64,000 nucleotides of DNA from Ciborinia camelliae (lineage: Eukaryota > Ascomycota > Leotiomycetes > Helotiales > Sclerotiniaceae): assembly GCA_025890175.1 (NCBI GenBank), contig JANPYM010000001.1:3388971-3452970 (forward strand), written 5' to 3'. The position numbers and the translations under genes are program-made. The number at the start of each line of letters is the position of its first letter. Within the stretch, counting starts at the first letter, position 1. Below the pieces are notes generated by a model that saw only the letters and a program-made list of their open reading frames with translations, was not told where the DNA came from and made no database searches. Positions 36,928-48,750 of this stretch are shown here, piece after piece.

Positions 36928-39900
36928 ATAACTAGCTGCGACTTCAAAGGGATTTGAGAGTTGAAAGTTGAGATTCTGGTGGTGTTGAAAAGCTTGAATG
37001 GACCGCGACGAGATTTTAAGACGCTTGTGAATGAGCCTAGCGGGTGAGGCTGGAAAGCTTGAGAAAATATTTAGTGTAAGTCTAGCTGTCATAGATATAT
37101 ACAAATTGACTATGAATATCGTGATCAGACTTAGGAAGCCAGTTGTTAAAGTAATGTAACAAAACTAAATCCAATAGTAAAAGTGGTATCTTTTGTGAGT
37201 GCAAATAGTGAAGCTTATCGAGAACAATATCGACAAGGACAAGAAAAAAAAGGGGGGGCGTTGATGTGTAGAAAGGCTCGATGAACAGGGCGAAAATTTG
37301 ACGATCTTATAGAACTAATTGAGGAGTAGGGAGTATCGAAGTGCTTCGAATGCGTGAAGGTAAAACAGATCTAATTGTCGCCAAGTTATGTTGGTAGCAG
37401 GTATAGAAAGAATTCGAAGCAATTGAAAAGTAATAAAAACAGTCAACCAGAATAGAGAACCAGTGGAGGATTGTGGAAAATCTGAAGCTCTTGGACAACG
37501 GCATGGTTCGACTATTGTGGTGGAGCTGTTGAAGAGTTGAGAGTGTTTGAGCAGTTCTGGACCATAGTAACGTGGATTGTCGCATTTGTGTGTTGATTAA
37601 AGAGGGATAGGAAGGATGTGAGGAGTTCGAAGATGAGATTGAGCTGTCGTAAAGTATTTATTGAAGCTTCGAGAATATGTAAAAGTCCTTGAAGACAGTA
37701 GACATGTGTACATGTGATTATCGCAAATATATGCGTTGAGTATAGAAGATTCGAAGGGCGTGAGAAACAAGTAGCGGGATTTCAACGGTCAAAGATGAGC
37801 TGTTGAGGGAGAAGGTGATGTTAAGAACCTTCAAGAGTGGAGCTGGAAGGACTTAAAATCATTCCAGGCGTCTCAGAGAAGCTTCTGGGTTCCGAGGGGT
37901 TCAAAGACCTTCGGGATATAATCAGCAGTGGTGGTAGCTGGTGTAGACAACCTATTGACGGATTGAGGTTTCGATGAAACCTTCAAGAGGAGAGTGAGAG
38001 CGGATAAAGCTTCGATCTATCGCAAAGAACTGAGGATCTTCAAGGGGGGGCGGCGTGGGGGTAAGTTGTTTTGCCTGGATTGAGAAGACGTGGTGGGGTC
38101 TGGACAACACAAAGTTTGCTCTGAATTCGGAATGTTTTGAAGCAGAAAGTTCGTCAGAGCAACAAGGGAATCCAGAAGAGCGGTCTAATTGACATCCCAT
38201 TCCATGTTCAGCCGTCTTGCCTCGTTTGAAATCCCAATCAAGAGTCATTGGGAGAGTGTGTCGCGTTAGAAGGAGAAAAACATATTGTTTGCTTCATGTT
38301 CTGACTTATTTCGCAAAGAATTGGGTCAAATTAAGGGGTAAAACGAAAGGTTGATTATTTGGATTTGCGCAACAAATTCTCTGTAACCATATCATGTATT
38401 GAAATTCATTATAGAGCTGAAGAGTTATGCAGAGGTCATTGGGAGGTCATCAAGAAATTCTGTTAGCCTTTGGTTTGTGATGTAATAATGGTTTACATTG
38501 GTGACCGGAGAGACAAGACAAGCATGGCCACCGTAGCCGGTACAAGTCAATATGCCGGGCCACAATAACCTTGGATTAAAATCACTCACTGATCTCTTGT
38601 GAAGAATTTCTTTCTGACAGTCAGTCCTCAAGGAGCCTTGCTCTTTGATGGCTTCGCTTTCTCTCAAAAAGTGTCTCAAAGAAAAAGCAAATACATATTA
38701 TGGACATTTATCAATCATTGGTCATAAGTGGAACTTTTGCATATGGCTTGATTCGATGGATTTTCACTCGTTCACTCCAGGGCTTTCATGGATATTAAGT
38801 TTATAATAAGAATGATAGCAAATCTTTTGATATTGAGGGGTCCCAGTGCTTTCGCCTCCTATCCTCCTCCCTCTCTCCCTTCCCTAAAACTCCCCAGAAG
38901 ACGATACAAAAGAGAAACGAAACCTAAAATATCAACGACCAGAAGGCAATAAATAAATAAACGAAAGCTTCTTCCTAATATCCAGTGGTATCAAGCGAGA
39001 GCGTCGGAATCGAATCTTAATATCGTAATGTGAAGGTGAAGGTTTGGTAGGATTGGGGTTGTGATGCGTTGTGTTCTGCGAGTTGCGATGCGTGAGATGG
39101 CTCGGATGTTGTTTGTGTTGAGGTTTAAGGATTGGGATTATAGTTGAAGGATTGAAGAGCAAAGTTTTGAAGGTAGGAGGGTAGTTTGAAAGAAAATTGA
39201 CATGTTCACAGATCTTTTCCGCCTTCGGTTCATTTAAAATTTCATCATCTTAATCCACTCGCCAAACGCAACCAACAAATTTTCTGCAATGAGACACTTC
39301 AGTCTTGCAGGCCAGGGAAAGCAGGATGCAATTCCAAGATGGCAGCTGTGTGAATAGGGTTGTCATCAGCTGCCAATGGTTCCCCTCCAAAAGTTGCTCC
39401 TCATTTCAGTTTATCCCCTGCCTCACCAGGGCTATTCAGAAAGCAACAAGCAAGTGCTATTGAAATATCTTGACCGAAATGGCAAGAGTGACATTGATAA
39501 TAACTCGTGTTCTTTGGGGGCTGGTGTTGCGGAACTCGACTGGTGCTTGGTTCACCTCCCAAGGTCAAAATGTCAATACTGGTGCTGGATCATCGTCGTT
39601 TTGACATGGCGATAAGTGTTGACTACAACTGATCACTATGTAGTTTTTGACAACTTTTCAGTCATCGATGCCTCTAAGATGAGACGGATCCATGGAAGTT
39701 TAGCCCCTCATATGTCCTTGCTTTCATCTTTGGTATTGGAGAAACAGTTGTTTGATTTGCGCCAAAAGAAACTTTTTTTGTTTTTTTTTTCTTGAAAAGG
39801 CAATCTCCCACTGCCATCAAAAAGATTGAACGGATTTGGAACCAGAAATTTTGGGCGATTCCAATAGTTTTGCTACTTCTTGTGGATATGAGAAATAGGT

Positions 39901-40050
39901 AATTATGCTGGGGATTTCGATAGGAAGAAAGTATGAATGAATACTAAAGGAAAGCTAAAAAGTTTGGGCTTTTCGGGATGCAAAAAAGGTATTGGAAAGC
40001 TCCCATTTAGATGAAGAAGATGTCCAATCTATTCTTCGCCCTTGAGCTGA
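36928..40050. other. Gene-poor region
   Basis: About 3.1 kb without a supportable gene. Short ORFs on both strands have unlikely composition. A G-rich patch lies at 38040-38060, and a T-run at 39776-39790. Confidence 0.4.
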
Positions 40051-40782
40051 TCAAGAAAGACGTCGGCGTTTGTTTTTGGAGGCTTCTGTCTTTTGAGGAC
40101 GTTTCGTACCACTAGTTTTGTTTCTCTTGGTCCTCGCAACTGCCTGTCGGGAGCTTGACGGATCATTCGATGCTGCTATGTTGGTAGGAGGTTTTTTTAT
40201 TTGGTGCTGACGACCTGCAGCGAAAGGTCTAGAAGATGTGATTGGAGCGGACGAAGCAGGATCTGCTCGAGGTGGCTGAAGTGTGGAGGGTGAAGAATAT
40301 GGGGGTATGGCCAGTCTCTGCTTTGGCTTAGCTATGGCTGGAATATCCGACCCAGCACTACCCTCAGAAGTATAATCCTCGAGGTGTTCTTCTTCATCTC
40401 TGCCTTCTTCCTCGTCGCCCTCTGCTAAATCGCCAACAAGGATGTTTCTCGCGCGAGTAATCTCGGATCTTAGACGATCAACCTCTTGCTGCAACTGATC
40501 GAAAATAGCGATAATACTAATAGGATGGTCTTCACTAGCGCGATTGACACCCGATAGATCACCCGGAACGGTATTCGCTTGATTGCCAAGAGATATGGTG
40601 GCAGCTGTCTCAATTCCGGTTCTTAAATCATCGATTCCCTGTTGCAACGGATCAACGATAGCTTCAGCCCCATTATTGGTATCCTCTCTGATGACAGCAG
40701 TGCTTTGAGTCGTCTGGGAGGTATCAATAGTGGCGGCGTTTCCAGGTGCATGAGAACGTGTGTTGTATCTGTGAGACGCCAT
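40051..40782 (-). CDS. Orphan disordered, probably nuclear protein with short coiled coil
   Basis: Single open frame, 243 aa, starting MASHRYNTRSHAPG. Residues about 40-120 form two short helical segments with the same pattern, DPLQQGIDDLRTGIETA and DQLQQEVDRLRSEITRARN, possibly an internal duplication. A strongly acidic stretch (GDLAEGDEEEGRDEEEHLED) follows, then a Pro/Ser linker and a Lys/Arg-rich tail ending TEASKNKRRRLS, a likely nuclear localisation signal. There is no domain I recognise. The acidic-then-basic layout is common in chromatin-associated fungal proteins, but function cannot be named. Confidence 0.65.
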   Translation of the reverse strand: MASHRYNTRSHAPGNAATIDTSQTTQSTAVIREDTNNGAEAIVDPLQQGIDDLRTGIETAATISLGNQANTVPGDLSGVNRASEDHPISIIAIFDQLQQEVDRLRSEITRARNILVGDLAEGDEEEGRDEEEHLEDYTSEGSAGSDIPAIAKPKQRLAIPPYSSPSTLQPPRADPASSAPITSSRPFAAGRQHQIKKPPTNIAASNDPSSSRQAVARTKRNKTSGTKRPQKTEASKNKRRRLS

Positions 40783-41459
40783 GATAAATTCTATTTATCC
40801 TTGCAGCTATTCTCTATCTTTCCTTCTCTGACAAGTTGATATCAGTGTCCAAGGTCAGATATAAACAAAGATAAGACTAGAGGGTTGTGGTGGGTGTAGA
40901 CAGAGATGCAAGGTAACAGCTTTCGGGTACGTTGGAAATTGGAATCGGGTTATAGCAGCCTTTCCGAAGGTAGAACTATTTTCACGATATTTTAGAGTGG
41001 ATGCCTTATTAGAAACCTCACGCTATGCTAGCGAGTAGCTCACTTCAGCCTTCCACTGGCAATCTCCTACCCTCAAACCAGGGAAATTGGGGCTTGTAAT
41101 CTCTTCCAAGCTTTTTATGTTCTTCAATTAAACTTCAAGTCATTTCTCGGTGCGGAAGTTTCAAGCATTTCAATTTTCAAATCTTTCCGCATCTTGTTTC
41201 ACTTCTACTTGAATTGGGATCAAAACTCATAAAGGCTTTTCAAATTAATTTATGCTTCGGATTCTCTGATATTCCATCAAACCATTGATTCTGTTGCACC
41301 TTCCCGTAAGACTACTACAACTGTGATAATATTACATGATTTTTCCAATATATAAAGATACAGTAAGACAATGTAACCAGAGTCGTCTAAAAGAACTCCA
41401 GAAGGTCTTCCCAATGGGTATTATGATGAAAATCCGAAGATTGTTTGTCTGCGCGTCTT
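40783..41459. other. Intergenic region
   Basis: Promoter side of the 40051-40782 gene; nothing else recognised. Confidence 0.35.
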
Positions 41460-42293
41460 TTAAGGTATCGCAAGATGTTGCGAATTCCGGAGACGGCTCG
41501 TCTTATCTTCTTTCGGCGCTGGTTTCTCCTCGGCTTTTTCTTTTCTTAATGCCCGCAGCAGCATCGGCATTTGTCTCCTTCTGCTGCTTCTGTTTCTGCG
41601 CGTTGTATCAATTGGTTTCGGGACGCAGATCCGGTGTCGATTCCCCTCCTCTTGAGTCTTCATCCTCCGAGGACAGGTCGGGGAGGATACTTGTCGCTGA
41701 ATGTCTAAACCTTCCGCTTGTCGTAAGCTTTGTTCTTTCTGGGAGCTAGTGCCTAAGCCTGCTCGTCAGCCGACGGCTTCCCAGATCGCGAGCTATTTTC
41801 ATAGAAACCGTCAGCTGCCAGCCAGTAATATGAATTGGATATATCTCAAGAAAAAGATTTTAAAGAACTATACTTGAGTGCACGATGGAATATGATTAGA
41901 AATATACGTACTCTAAGCGCGAGATGTATTCAGGGAGACTTTGGAAGCCTTCTTTGCAATATCGAAATTTGTAGTATCGTTCACCATAGCACCACGAACT
42001 GCCTCCCTTTGACTGGTGGAAGATGCAGAACGTCGTGTGGGTGGACTGTAAACAGGAACAGGACGTGGGGGTGGGGCTGGGTTGGCAATTCCTCAAATCT
42101 CGCAAATGTCCTCTTGGTAGCAGGTACCGTAGGAGGGGCGGGATGGACCCCGGCAGGTCAGTTGGGAATCCGAGGATGGTCTCCCAGTCCGCGATGTACT
42201 TCTGCCATGGGCAGTATGATATTTGAGCTCGACATTCCAAACGAATGACCGTGTTCGATCTGACTTGACGCGCTCCCTCATCACTTCGTCCAC
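41460..42293 (-). pseudogene. Possible gene remnant with in-frame stops
   Basis: Read on the minus strand, several stretches have the composition of a disordered fungal protein but are split by stops or lie in different frames: PAPPPRPVPVYSPPTRRSAS and TNFDIAKKASKVSLNTS (about 42080-41910), then SILPDLSSEDEDSRGGESTP and AQKQKQQKETNADAAAGIKK (about 41700-41520). The second block has TGA and TAA in an otherwise good frame, the TAA being one C-to-T change from a Gln codon. No splice pattern I tried gives one clean product. It may be a decayed gene or several misread exons. Confidence 0.3.
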
Positions 42294-43056
42294 GCTCAGA
42301 TCGTTAGCTTTCCAACTCCACGATAGGTCCCTCTAAAATTTCGCTGCCGCGAAATACCACTCCTCGCCCACGCCGAAAGGACTAGGCTCTTAAGAATATG
42401 GAGAGGGGTTGTTCCTCGCGTTAGAAGATATTTGGCTTTGCGATTGCTATGTTGTTTTTAGTATCAGTCTTACTAGTCTTTAATATGATTTTGTTCATAG
42501 CAAGATAGGAATCAACTTACAAATAGATCTTGACAATATCAGGTAGATGGACTAAGTTTAGTTGACTTTAGCTTTGTTCTGTGCAAGTGGAAGTTTCGTG
42601 TTTGTTGTAGGAACAGAGTATCTGAAATATATGATTGATTAGTAGCTTATGGAACGAAAATCAAGTTGTGATGGGGAAATTTCAGTTGTGGGTCACGCTA
42701 GTGCCGGAATTGTTTTGATATTTTAGCACCTTGGTAATTTTATTTTGCTCTAGCAATTACTGAAAATGAAATGATTAGTCTTTTCTCAATGCAGAATTAT
42801 CTAATTTTAAATTATCCTTGCAATCCATTGCATCTTTGTGTCCAAAAAGCCTTTGACTTCAAAAGGATCTAAGACTTCTCCTTATTTACGCGAGCCGACT
42901 TTCCCGAATCCTTCATCAGTTCTTCCAAACTGATTTTACTGATTTTGTCATTCAAGGAACCAATATATTGATTATTACTTTTCTGCTGCTGCCTTTGTAA
43001 TTCAACATGATTGTTCAGCAATATACAATAAGGTATATTTATTGCCCTGGTGGCAA
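42294..43056. other. Intergenic region with a coding-like patch
   Basis: Mostly AT-rich. A minus-strand frame ending at 42869 has a plausible C-terminus (HVELQRQQQKSNNQYIGS then KISLEELMKDSGKSARV) that may belong to the remnant just to its right. No complete gene is visible. Confidence 0.3.
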
Positions 43057-43275
43057 TCAAGTACCATGGGCTACTCTTTCGAAAAATCTCGTGAGAAATA
43101 TTTTGTCTATCTTTTTTAAGTCCCAATCAAGAAATAAGAGCACAAGTTACTTTACTGTAACAACAAAAGAGGCATATTCATCTTACATGATGGTATGTTT
43201 GTTGTTGTTACCGTTCCCATCTTTTTGTTGGAAATCCTGGATAAGAAAATCAGAATCATCTTGCTAGTCATCCAT
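43057..43275 (-). pseudogene. Gene fragment with three Gln-to-stop positions
   Basis: A minus-strand frame from ATG at 43275 to TGA at 43057 reads as coding-like text around three stops: TAG at 43264-43266, TAA at 43183-43185 and TAA at 43147-43149. Each is one C-to-T change away from a Gln codon (CAG or CAA). Flanking pieces include DDSDFLIQDFQQKDGNGNNN and DEYASFVVTVK, then DWDLKKIDKIFLTRFFERVA. C-to-T at CpA is the signature of repeat-induced point mutation (RIP). An intron at GTAAGATG...TTACAG could explain one of the stops instead. No family is recognised. Confidence 0.35.
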
Positions 43276-44121
43276 AACAACAAAACAATATCACCAATTT
43301 TGCAGATTCAAAACATACACTACAAAGCATAAATGGTAGCAACAATCTCACCCTCAAAAATATCACACCCATCATATCTTCCTACATATCAATAGGCTCC
43401 CGAACTCTCTTATAGACTCTTCCATGCAATCGGTTGCTATAGTAGGTAAAGAAATCTAGAATCACTTCATCAGAAACAACAGCATTCTAATTCTAATTGG
43501 CCATCAGATTTTAGTTCGAGTGCGAAAGAACTATAGGGCCATCTGCCTGTGCAATCAACTGTTGCACTATGCTTGCCAAATTGCCAACAATCTCCTCCTC
43601 TTACGAACGCAGATGCCATGTCCGCAGGAGTCTGTCTTCCATCCAGTGAGTCTCCATTCGAGCGATGACGATATTGGCATGCGCCAATGAATTATACTGA
43701 CGTACTATTCAGCGATAACATCAGCTTGTTCGTCAGAACTCCAGCTGCGACTGTCACCGAGTTTACCAGAGCTCAGTGGCTTGATCTTGCAGTTGATCGG
43801 TGACCAAGTCTTTTCATACGCGTCACGATGAGGTCCGCAGCGAATTCTATTGCAGGGCTGTGTGAGAATTATGACAGTAGTTGTGAAAGAGCATTGGTAC
43901 CTCTCCTTGGCACCAGAAGAAACCCTCGATCTGTAAGTTGTTTCTATCATCCGATCTGGTAACATTCTTTGGACTCTGCCGCAGTTTTTGACAAATGAAT
44001 AATTACTTACGCTGCAACAGAGTATCATATTTCAAAACCTGTTAGCCTCATGCAGATCGATATTCGAATCAATTAAGATATGAAAGACGCAGGATTCCCC
44101 TTTTGCCCTCGAAATATAATT
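43276..44121. other. Region with further interrupted coding-like frames on the minus strand
   Basis: A 107-codon frame, 44028..43705, ends in WSSDEQADVIAE then TAG. Overlapping frames further on read as DMASAFVRGGDCWQFGKHS and, in another frame, as EEIVGNLASIVQQLIAQADG, with stops at 43511, 43493 and 43487 that are again C-to-T from Gln. I could not decide which frame is real. Confidence 0.3.
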
Positions 44122-44283
44122 ATGGCATCCGAATCCGGCACAGCATACTCAGAATCTGATGCGGATGACGAGTACGAGAGAAGGGCGTATGACAGTTTCC
44201 CGGCCCTTGCCAACGATTCAGAGGATTCCGAAGATTGTTCCTCTAGTCAATACACCCCCGTTACATATTGTGGGAGGTGTTAG
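44122..44283 (+). CDS. Uncertain 53-aa acidic ORF
   Basis: A short open frame MASESGTAYSESDADDEYER continuing to NDSEDSEDCSSSQYTPVTY with strong Asp/Glu/Ser bias, unlike chance ORFs around it. It may be the first exon of a larger gene or a remnant; downstream frames near 44270-44340 are basic and could follow a splice. An in-frame ATG at 44080 would add 14 residues. No domain. Confidence 0.3.
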   Translation: MASESGTAYSESDADDEYERRAYDSFPALANDSEDSEDCSSSQYTPVTYCGRC

Positions 44284-46777
44284 GTCGCAGTTACGTGTGT
44301 CCCGAGAGCAGGTTGGGAGAAAGACAAAGGGAATTGCTTAGATAGTATTATACTCTACATGTAAAACAATAGTAAAAACTAGTAGCATAAACAATTACTC
44401 AAAAGTTCAACCTCTATACATGCCTACGTTGATATTATTGTGTGACTATGGAACTTAGCTACCAAGGAAACCCTATTGCACAACCACTTTCTCACAATAT
44501 GAAAAACAGGTATCGGAGATCCTTTCCTCAAGCATGCGGTCAAAATATGCGTGAATAGACTTCACTTTCTGCCACGGCTTATGCCGCCACCGCCAGCCAT
44601 ATCTCGGTTTAAAAGAAGCACCAGTGTGATTGTATCCACTTTACCCCCCCTCTCGCATAAATATCCAAACAGTTCTGTTTCTAATATAAAAACATCAATC
44701 GATATGGTCGCATGGCCGAGTTGGCAAATCCAATTAAATTAAACGTACCTGGCTCGAGCCTTGTATATCCACTCTGTGATATGGGGAGAAGCGCGCGAAA
44801 AGCCCCATAAAATGTGCGCGTCACATTTTTGCCTTTTTATTACAGGTTAGAGAGATACTTTCGTTTTAATTTTTTTTGGTTGCAGAGATAGTGGGGAAGT
44901 GATATGATTGAGAAAGTCCTTTCGGGATGGTTATGGACTGGCGTCAAATTCAAATAAAACTTCCTTAAGTCTTTTATTGCCAAATGTCTTCAAAGTGAAT
45001 TGGGAGCGGTGGGTGCGCAAAATTTGCGACAAGCCTCATAATAGTACAACCGATAAGTCAGTGTTGGAAGGCCTTCATTGTATTGCACGTTGACCATCTA
45101 AAGTTCGTGAGGAGAAGCTTCCTGTTAGTCCGATGAAAGATAATTTCCCAGGATGCGAAGGAGGCAATGACTATACTCTTGCATGCGACTACATTTTGAT
45201 CAGGTTCATGAAAGTTTAAGATACTTACGCCTGCCAATTATGATGAAAGAGAAGAGGGTCAGTGTCTTTATATCTCTTCTTCAGTATCAAGAGAAGTCTG
45301 CCGATAACATTCAGCCGAGAGGTAGGTCGGGAAGTGTATTCAGCAGAGCCGGTGATCAGAAAAGCTTTGCATATTGGTGAGAAAAGCAAGATCAAGAACC
45401 GGTAGCAAAGACTATTTCTGCCTTCTATGCGACGAATTGGCGAACCTACCTGTGTTTTCATTGTTCTCCTTAAAACAAAATTATATACATGAGACGATGA
45501 ATGCTAACAGCGCTGGCGGAAGTGGAATTAATGTTAAAGAGGTAAAGCAATATGCAAAGTCACTTGAATTATTGAAATGACTCGAGGAGAGCGCTTCACT
45601 TTCACTTCCACTTGAAGATTAAAAGAGACGCGCCCAATGTCACGCTGGAGGAAAATCCTTCAGGTCAGGTCTACAAAAGTTCGTTTAGGGAAAAAGGAGT
45701 GGAGCCAGTAAACTACAACCAGGGAAAAGCTATTGCCAAGTAGATCAGAGTATGCACATACTTGGAATGCTCTGTCTTCATGCGGAGAAATTTAAAGAGT
45801 TACAAGGAGGTCATCATCCTGGAGATTTGAGATGAGTCGGTGGACTATTGCTGTCTTTTTATTGAAAATGCGAGGGAAGGTGGGGAGCGAGATGAAGTGT
45901 GATGAAGCTTCAAATCTGGGAGAGAAGCAGCACGCCAAGTGATGTGTATGACAGCTTCGATTCAATAGCAGTAGCTATTGTATGAACTCAGGCTAAGTTC
46001 CACAGGTTAGTACACTATAGTTCTTCCAATATGACATAACAATTGCAGTGAACAAGTTTCGAAAAGGTTTGTGTAAAGGTTGCTTCTTTGGAATGATACA
46101 TTGAGCCCTGCCCACCTACTTCCATAACCGAAGATCTAGCATTCTCTGTTCATTTCCGCTCCATCGCTTCAATCCCCCACACGAGAGCAAACAACCTCGA
46201 AGTCCAATCGCCCAATTTTCCTCTTACCTAACCCCTTTGTAAGATCTGATCTATGCGCATATTTGAGCATAATTCCAAACCACCTTAGCGAGCCTCCGCC
46301 ATGGCAAACAAAGGCACCTCCCGATTCAATTGGACAATTTCTTGACGCCAAGCAAGCCTCCAGCCACAACTTCTCGAATTGGTAATGTAGCCGTAATCAT
46401 ACATGGCCAAGGCTGGAAGGCTGCTGATGAGCACATTTTATATGGTTAGCCTTTTCTGATGCTGTTGGATGATTTTGCGAGGGATGAAAATTCACAGTGT
46501 GCTGTTTGATAATGAGTGATCGAGATAAATGATACGATGGGGATTGGGGTGATATTGAGCAGATTATGAGGGAATTAGACTGCATACCCTGTTGAGTTCC
46601 TGCATAATTGGAATTTCTTCCAATCGATATACCTTCATACATAAACAACGCCGATCGTCTTGAATCCCAAGTTAAGCTCCAATTTCTTAGTGTTTCCGCG
46701 CCTCGAAGAAAGTAACACATCGTTTTAAATCCCTGAAGACAATTTGCAATCTAGATCGCCGCAAAGGTTACTCAAAA
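44284..46777. other. Gene-poor region
   Basis: About 2.5 kb; ORFs of up to 107 codons on both strands look non-coding. A tRNA box-A-like string at 44713-44724 does not extend into a tRNA. Confidence 0.4.
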
Positions 46778-47837
46778 ATGGCTATTTTCAATCTCTTTCT
46801 CCTCGTCTCATTCCTCTCCTCCATTGTATCCGCTCATTTCTCACTCAAATATCCGCCGGCGCGTGGAGACTCCTTCACTCCACCAGCTTCTCAATGGATT
46901 TATCCATGTATTTGGACCTCCGCATTCCTTTCCACCCCCTTCACTTCCATTTGTCGAACTCCTACCCGAAACCATTCTTCCACCCCGATCTCCTAACCCT
47001 AACGCTCCCCCCTCACTCTAATTATTTACTAACCTACCTTCTAAGGCGCAAATATAAACACGACCGAAAACCGCACTCTCTACCCCACCACTTCCTTTCC
47101 CATCGGCCTTGACCTCCACCATAAATGGACATACATATTCGTAAACCTCGGTATATGTTCCCCCGTGATCTCCTTCCACCTGGCTTAAATCTCCTCTCTT
47201 ACGCAATTCCCCTCCCACCAAACTAACCCCTCCCCAGGCCTCGGCACAAACGGCTCATCCAACCTCAACATATCCCTGACCCCCTCCCCTTTAAACGCTA
47301 CCGGATCCGGTAATCTCTGTCTCTCGGACTTCACTTTACCTTCTGACGTCACGCTCCAAAACGGATTGAATGCGACGATCCAAGTAGTGACTGTTGGGGA
47401 GAGTGGCAGCGCGCTCTATAACGTGAGGTTTTCCTCCTCTTGACTCGTCTTCTCTGTTGATTTTATGCTGCATGATATTCCATTCTTCACACCATCAACA
47501 GACAATGATAAAGATTTGAGACAGAAATCGACATAAAAGAATTGAAAAAGAAAGCTAACGAGAAAAAAAGTGCGCAGACATAACCTTCTCGAGTAACACC
47601 ACCGCCCTCCAGGCCTCAGATAACTCCACCCAATGCCCCACCACCCCCGGCATCACAATCGCCACTTTAACCGAGGAATCAAATACCACCTCCGATTCCA
47701 ATGGCAGCTCCACCACCCCAGCTTCCAGTCCTTCTAGCTCTAGCAAATCAAGTGGATCCAAGAGCGCTAGTACGTCTCTAAGTGCTCTGGTTGTGTTACT
47801 GGGTGCAGTGGGCATTGCTAGTCTTTTGATCATTTAG
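46778..47837 (+). CDS. GPI-anchored copper-binding LPMO-like protein (X325/BIM1 type)
   Basis: Exons join(46778..46907, 47046..47150, 47238..47422, 47571..47837), 228 aa. The signal peptide MAIFNLFLLVSFLSSIVSA is followed directly by His20 in HFSLKYPPARGDSF. The mature protein would thus begin with His, as needed for the copper-binding histidine brace of lytic polysaccharide monooxygenase-like proteins. Splicing gives SQWIYPCANINTTENRTLYP, TSFPIGLDLHHKWTYIFVNL and GLGTNGSSNLNISLTPSP, then SALYNCADITFSS, which matches the X325 family layout with conserved Cys pairs and many N-glycosylation sites. A Ser-rich linker and a hydrophobic C-terminus (LSALVVLLGAVGIASLLII) indicate a GPI anchor. Known relatives (Cryptococcus BIM1, LaX325) bind copper at the cell wall and do not cleave polysaccharide; I infer the same here. 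Confidence 0.88.
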
Positions 47838-48340
47838 TGATTCGGTTCTTAAGGATGTAGATGGGAATTGTAATGCAGAAGAAGCGATGAGATATAGGAG
47901 GTTTAGATACAGGATATGACACTTATTAGTTTGAAATAATGAGGTACCTATACACGAATTTATAATAAAGCTTTCGAACTTCTGGTCATCCTTTCCAATT
48001 CCAATAAATCAAATACTTGTCCTAAATGATCTACACCCCAGAACCTCTCAGTTTGACCGGTGATGTTCGTGTATATCATCCACTGCGTTTGTTTTATATT
48101 AGTATTTATTCATCCACCTCATATCCTTCGCACCCTCACCTCAATTTAATCCCTAACTTGCTATCATCCTTCACTCTCTTTTCTCATTCTCATTCCCATT
48201 CCCACCCTCATTCTCGCTTATGCCCCCATCCCACCCCTTCTTCTTCCCTCCAAGCTCTCGCCCAATCCCCAATCCAAATCCTAACCCCCTTGTTCTAAAA
48301 ATCAAAAAAAAAACTTTATTAACAAATAAACTAATCCATA

Positions 48341-48624
48341 CCAACCCATCAACCAACTTATCAATCAACCCATCAATCAATTTATCAACTAACTTATTAA
48401 TCAACTCATCAATCAATTTATTAATCAATTCATCAATCAATTTATTAACCAATTTATCAACCAATTTATCAACCAATCCATCAACCAACTTATCAATCAA
48501 TCCATCAATCAATTCATTAACCAACTTATCAATCAATCTATTAATCAATTCATCAATTAATTTATTAATCAATCTATTAATCAATTTATTAACCAATTTA
48601 TCAATTAATCAATCAAACAATTAA
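48341..48624. repeat. ATCAAYCAATTTATTA-type minisatellite
   Basis: Nearly 285 bp made of TCAA/TTAA tetramers arranged in 12-nt units such as ATCAACCAATTT and ATCAATTTATTA. Because the unit is a multiple of three and lacks stops, it creates long ORFs on both strands (for example Leu/Ile/Asn/Lys repeats on minus) that are not genes. Confidence 0.9.
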
Positions 48625-48724
48625 CAATATAATTTTCGATCTCAAAATATAAACCTATATCATATATTCTTTCCCTTCCTCTTTCATCCTCCTCCCCTCC
48701 TCCCCTCCTTCTCCCCTCCGCCCT

Positions 48725-48750
48725 TCTGCCCCTGCCCCTGCCCCTGCCCT
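48725..48750. repeat. CCCCTG tandem repeat
   Basis: About four tandem CCCCTG/GCCCCT hexamers inside a wider pyrimidine-rich tract. Confidence 0.75.

Noticed and set aside
41336..41749. 137-codon hydrophobic plus-strand ORF
   Set aside because: Its Cys/Phe/Ser-rich stretch is the reverse complement of a Lys/Glu-rich segment that makes better sense on the minus strand.
44713..44760. tRNA-like A box (TGGCCGAGTTGG) followed by a B-box-like GGCTCGAGCC
   Set aside because: The spacing between boxes is too short (26 nt) for the Ser/Leu-type D arm it resembles, and neither an acceptor stem nor a T stem forms.
48171..48624. ORFs of 134-141 codons on both strands in the minisatellite
   Set aside because: They result from a stop-free repeat whose period is a multiple of three.
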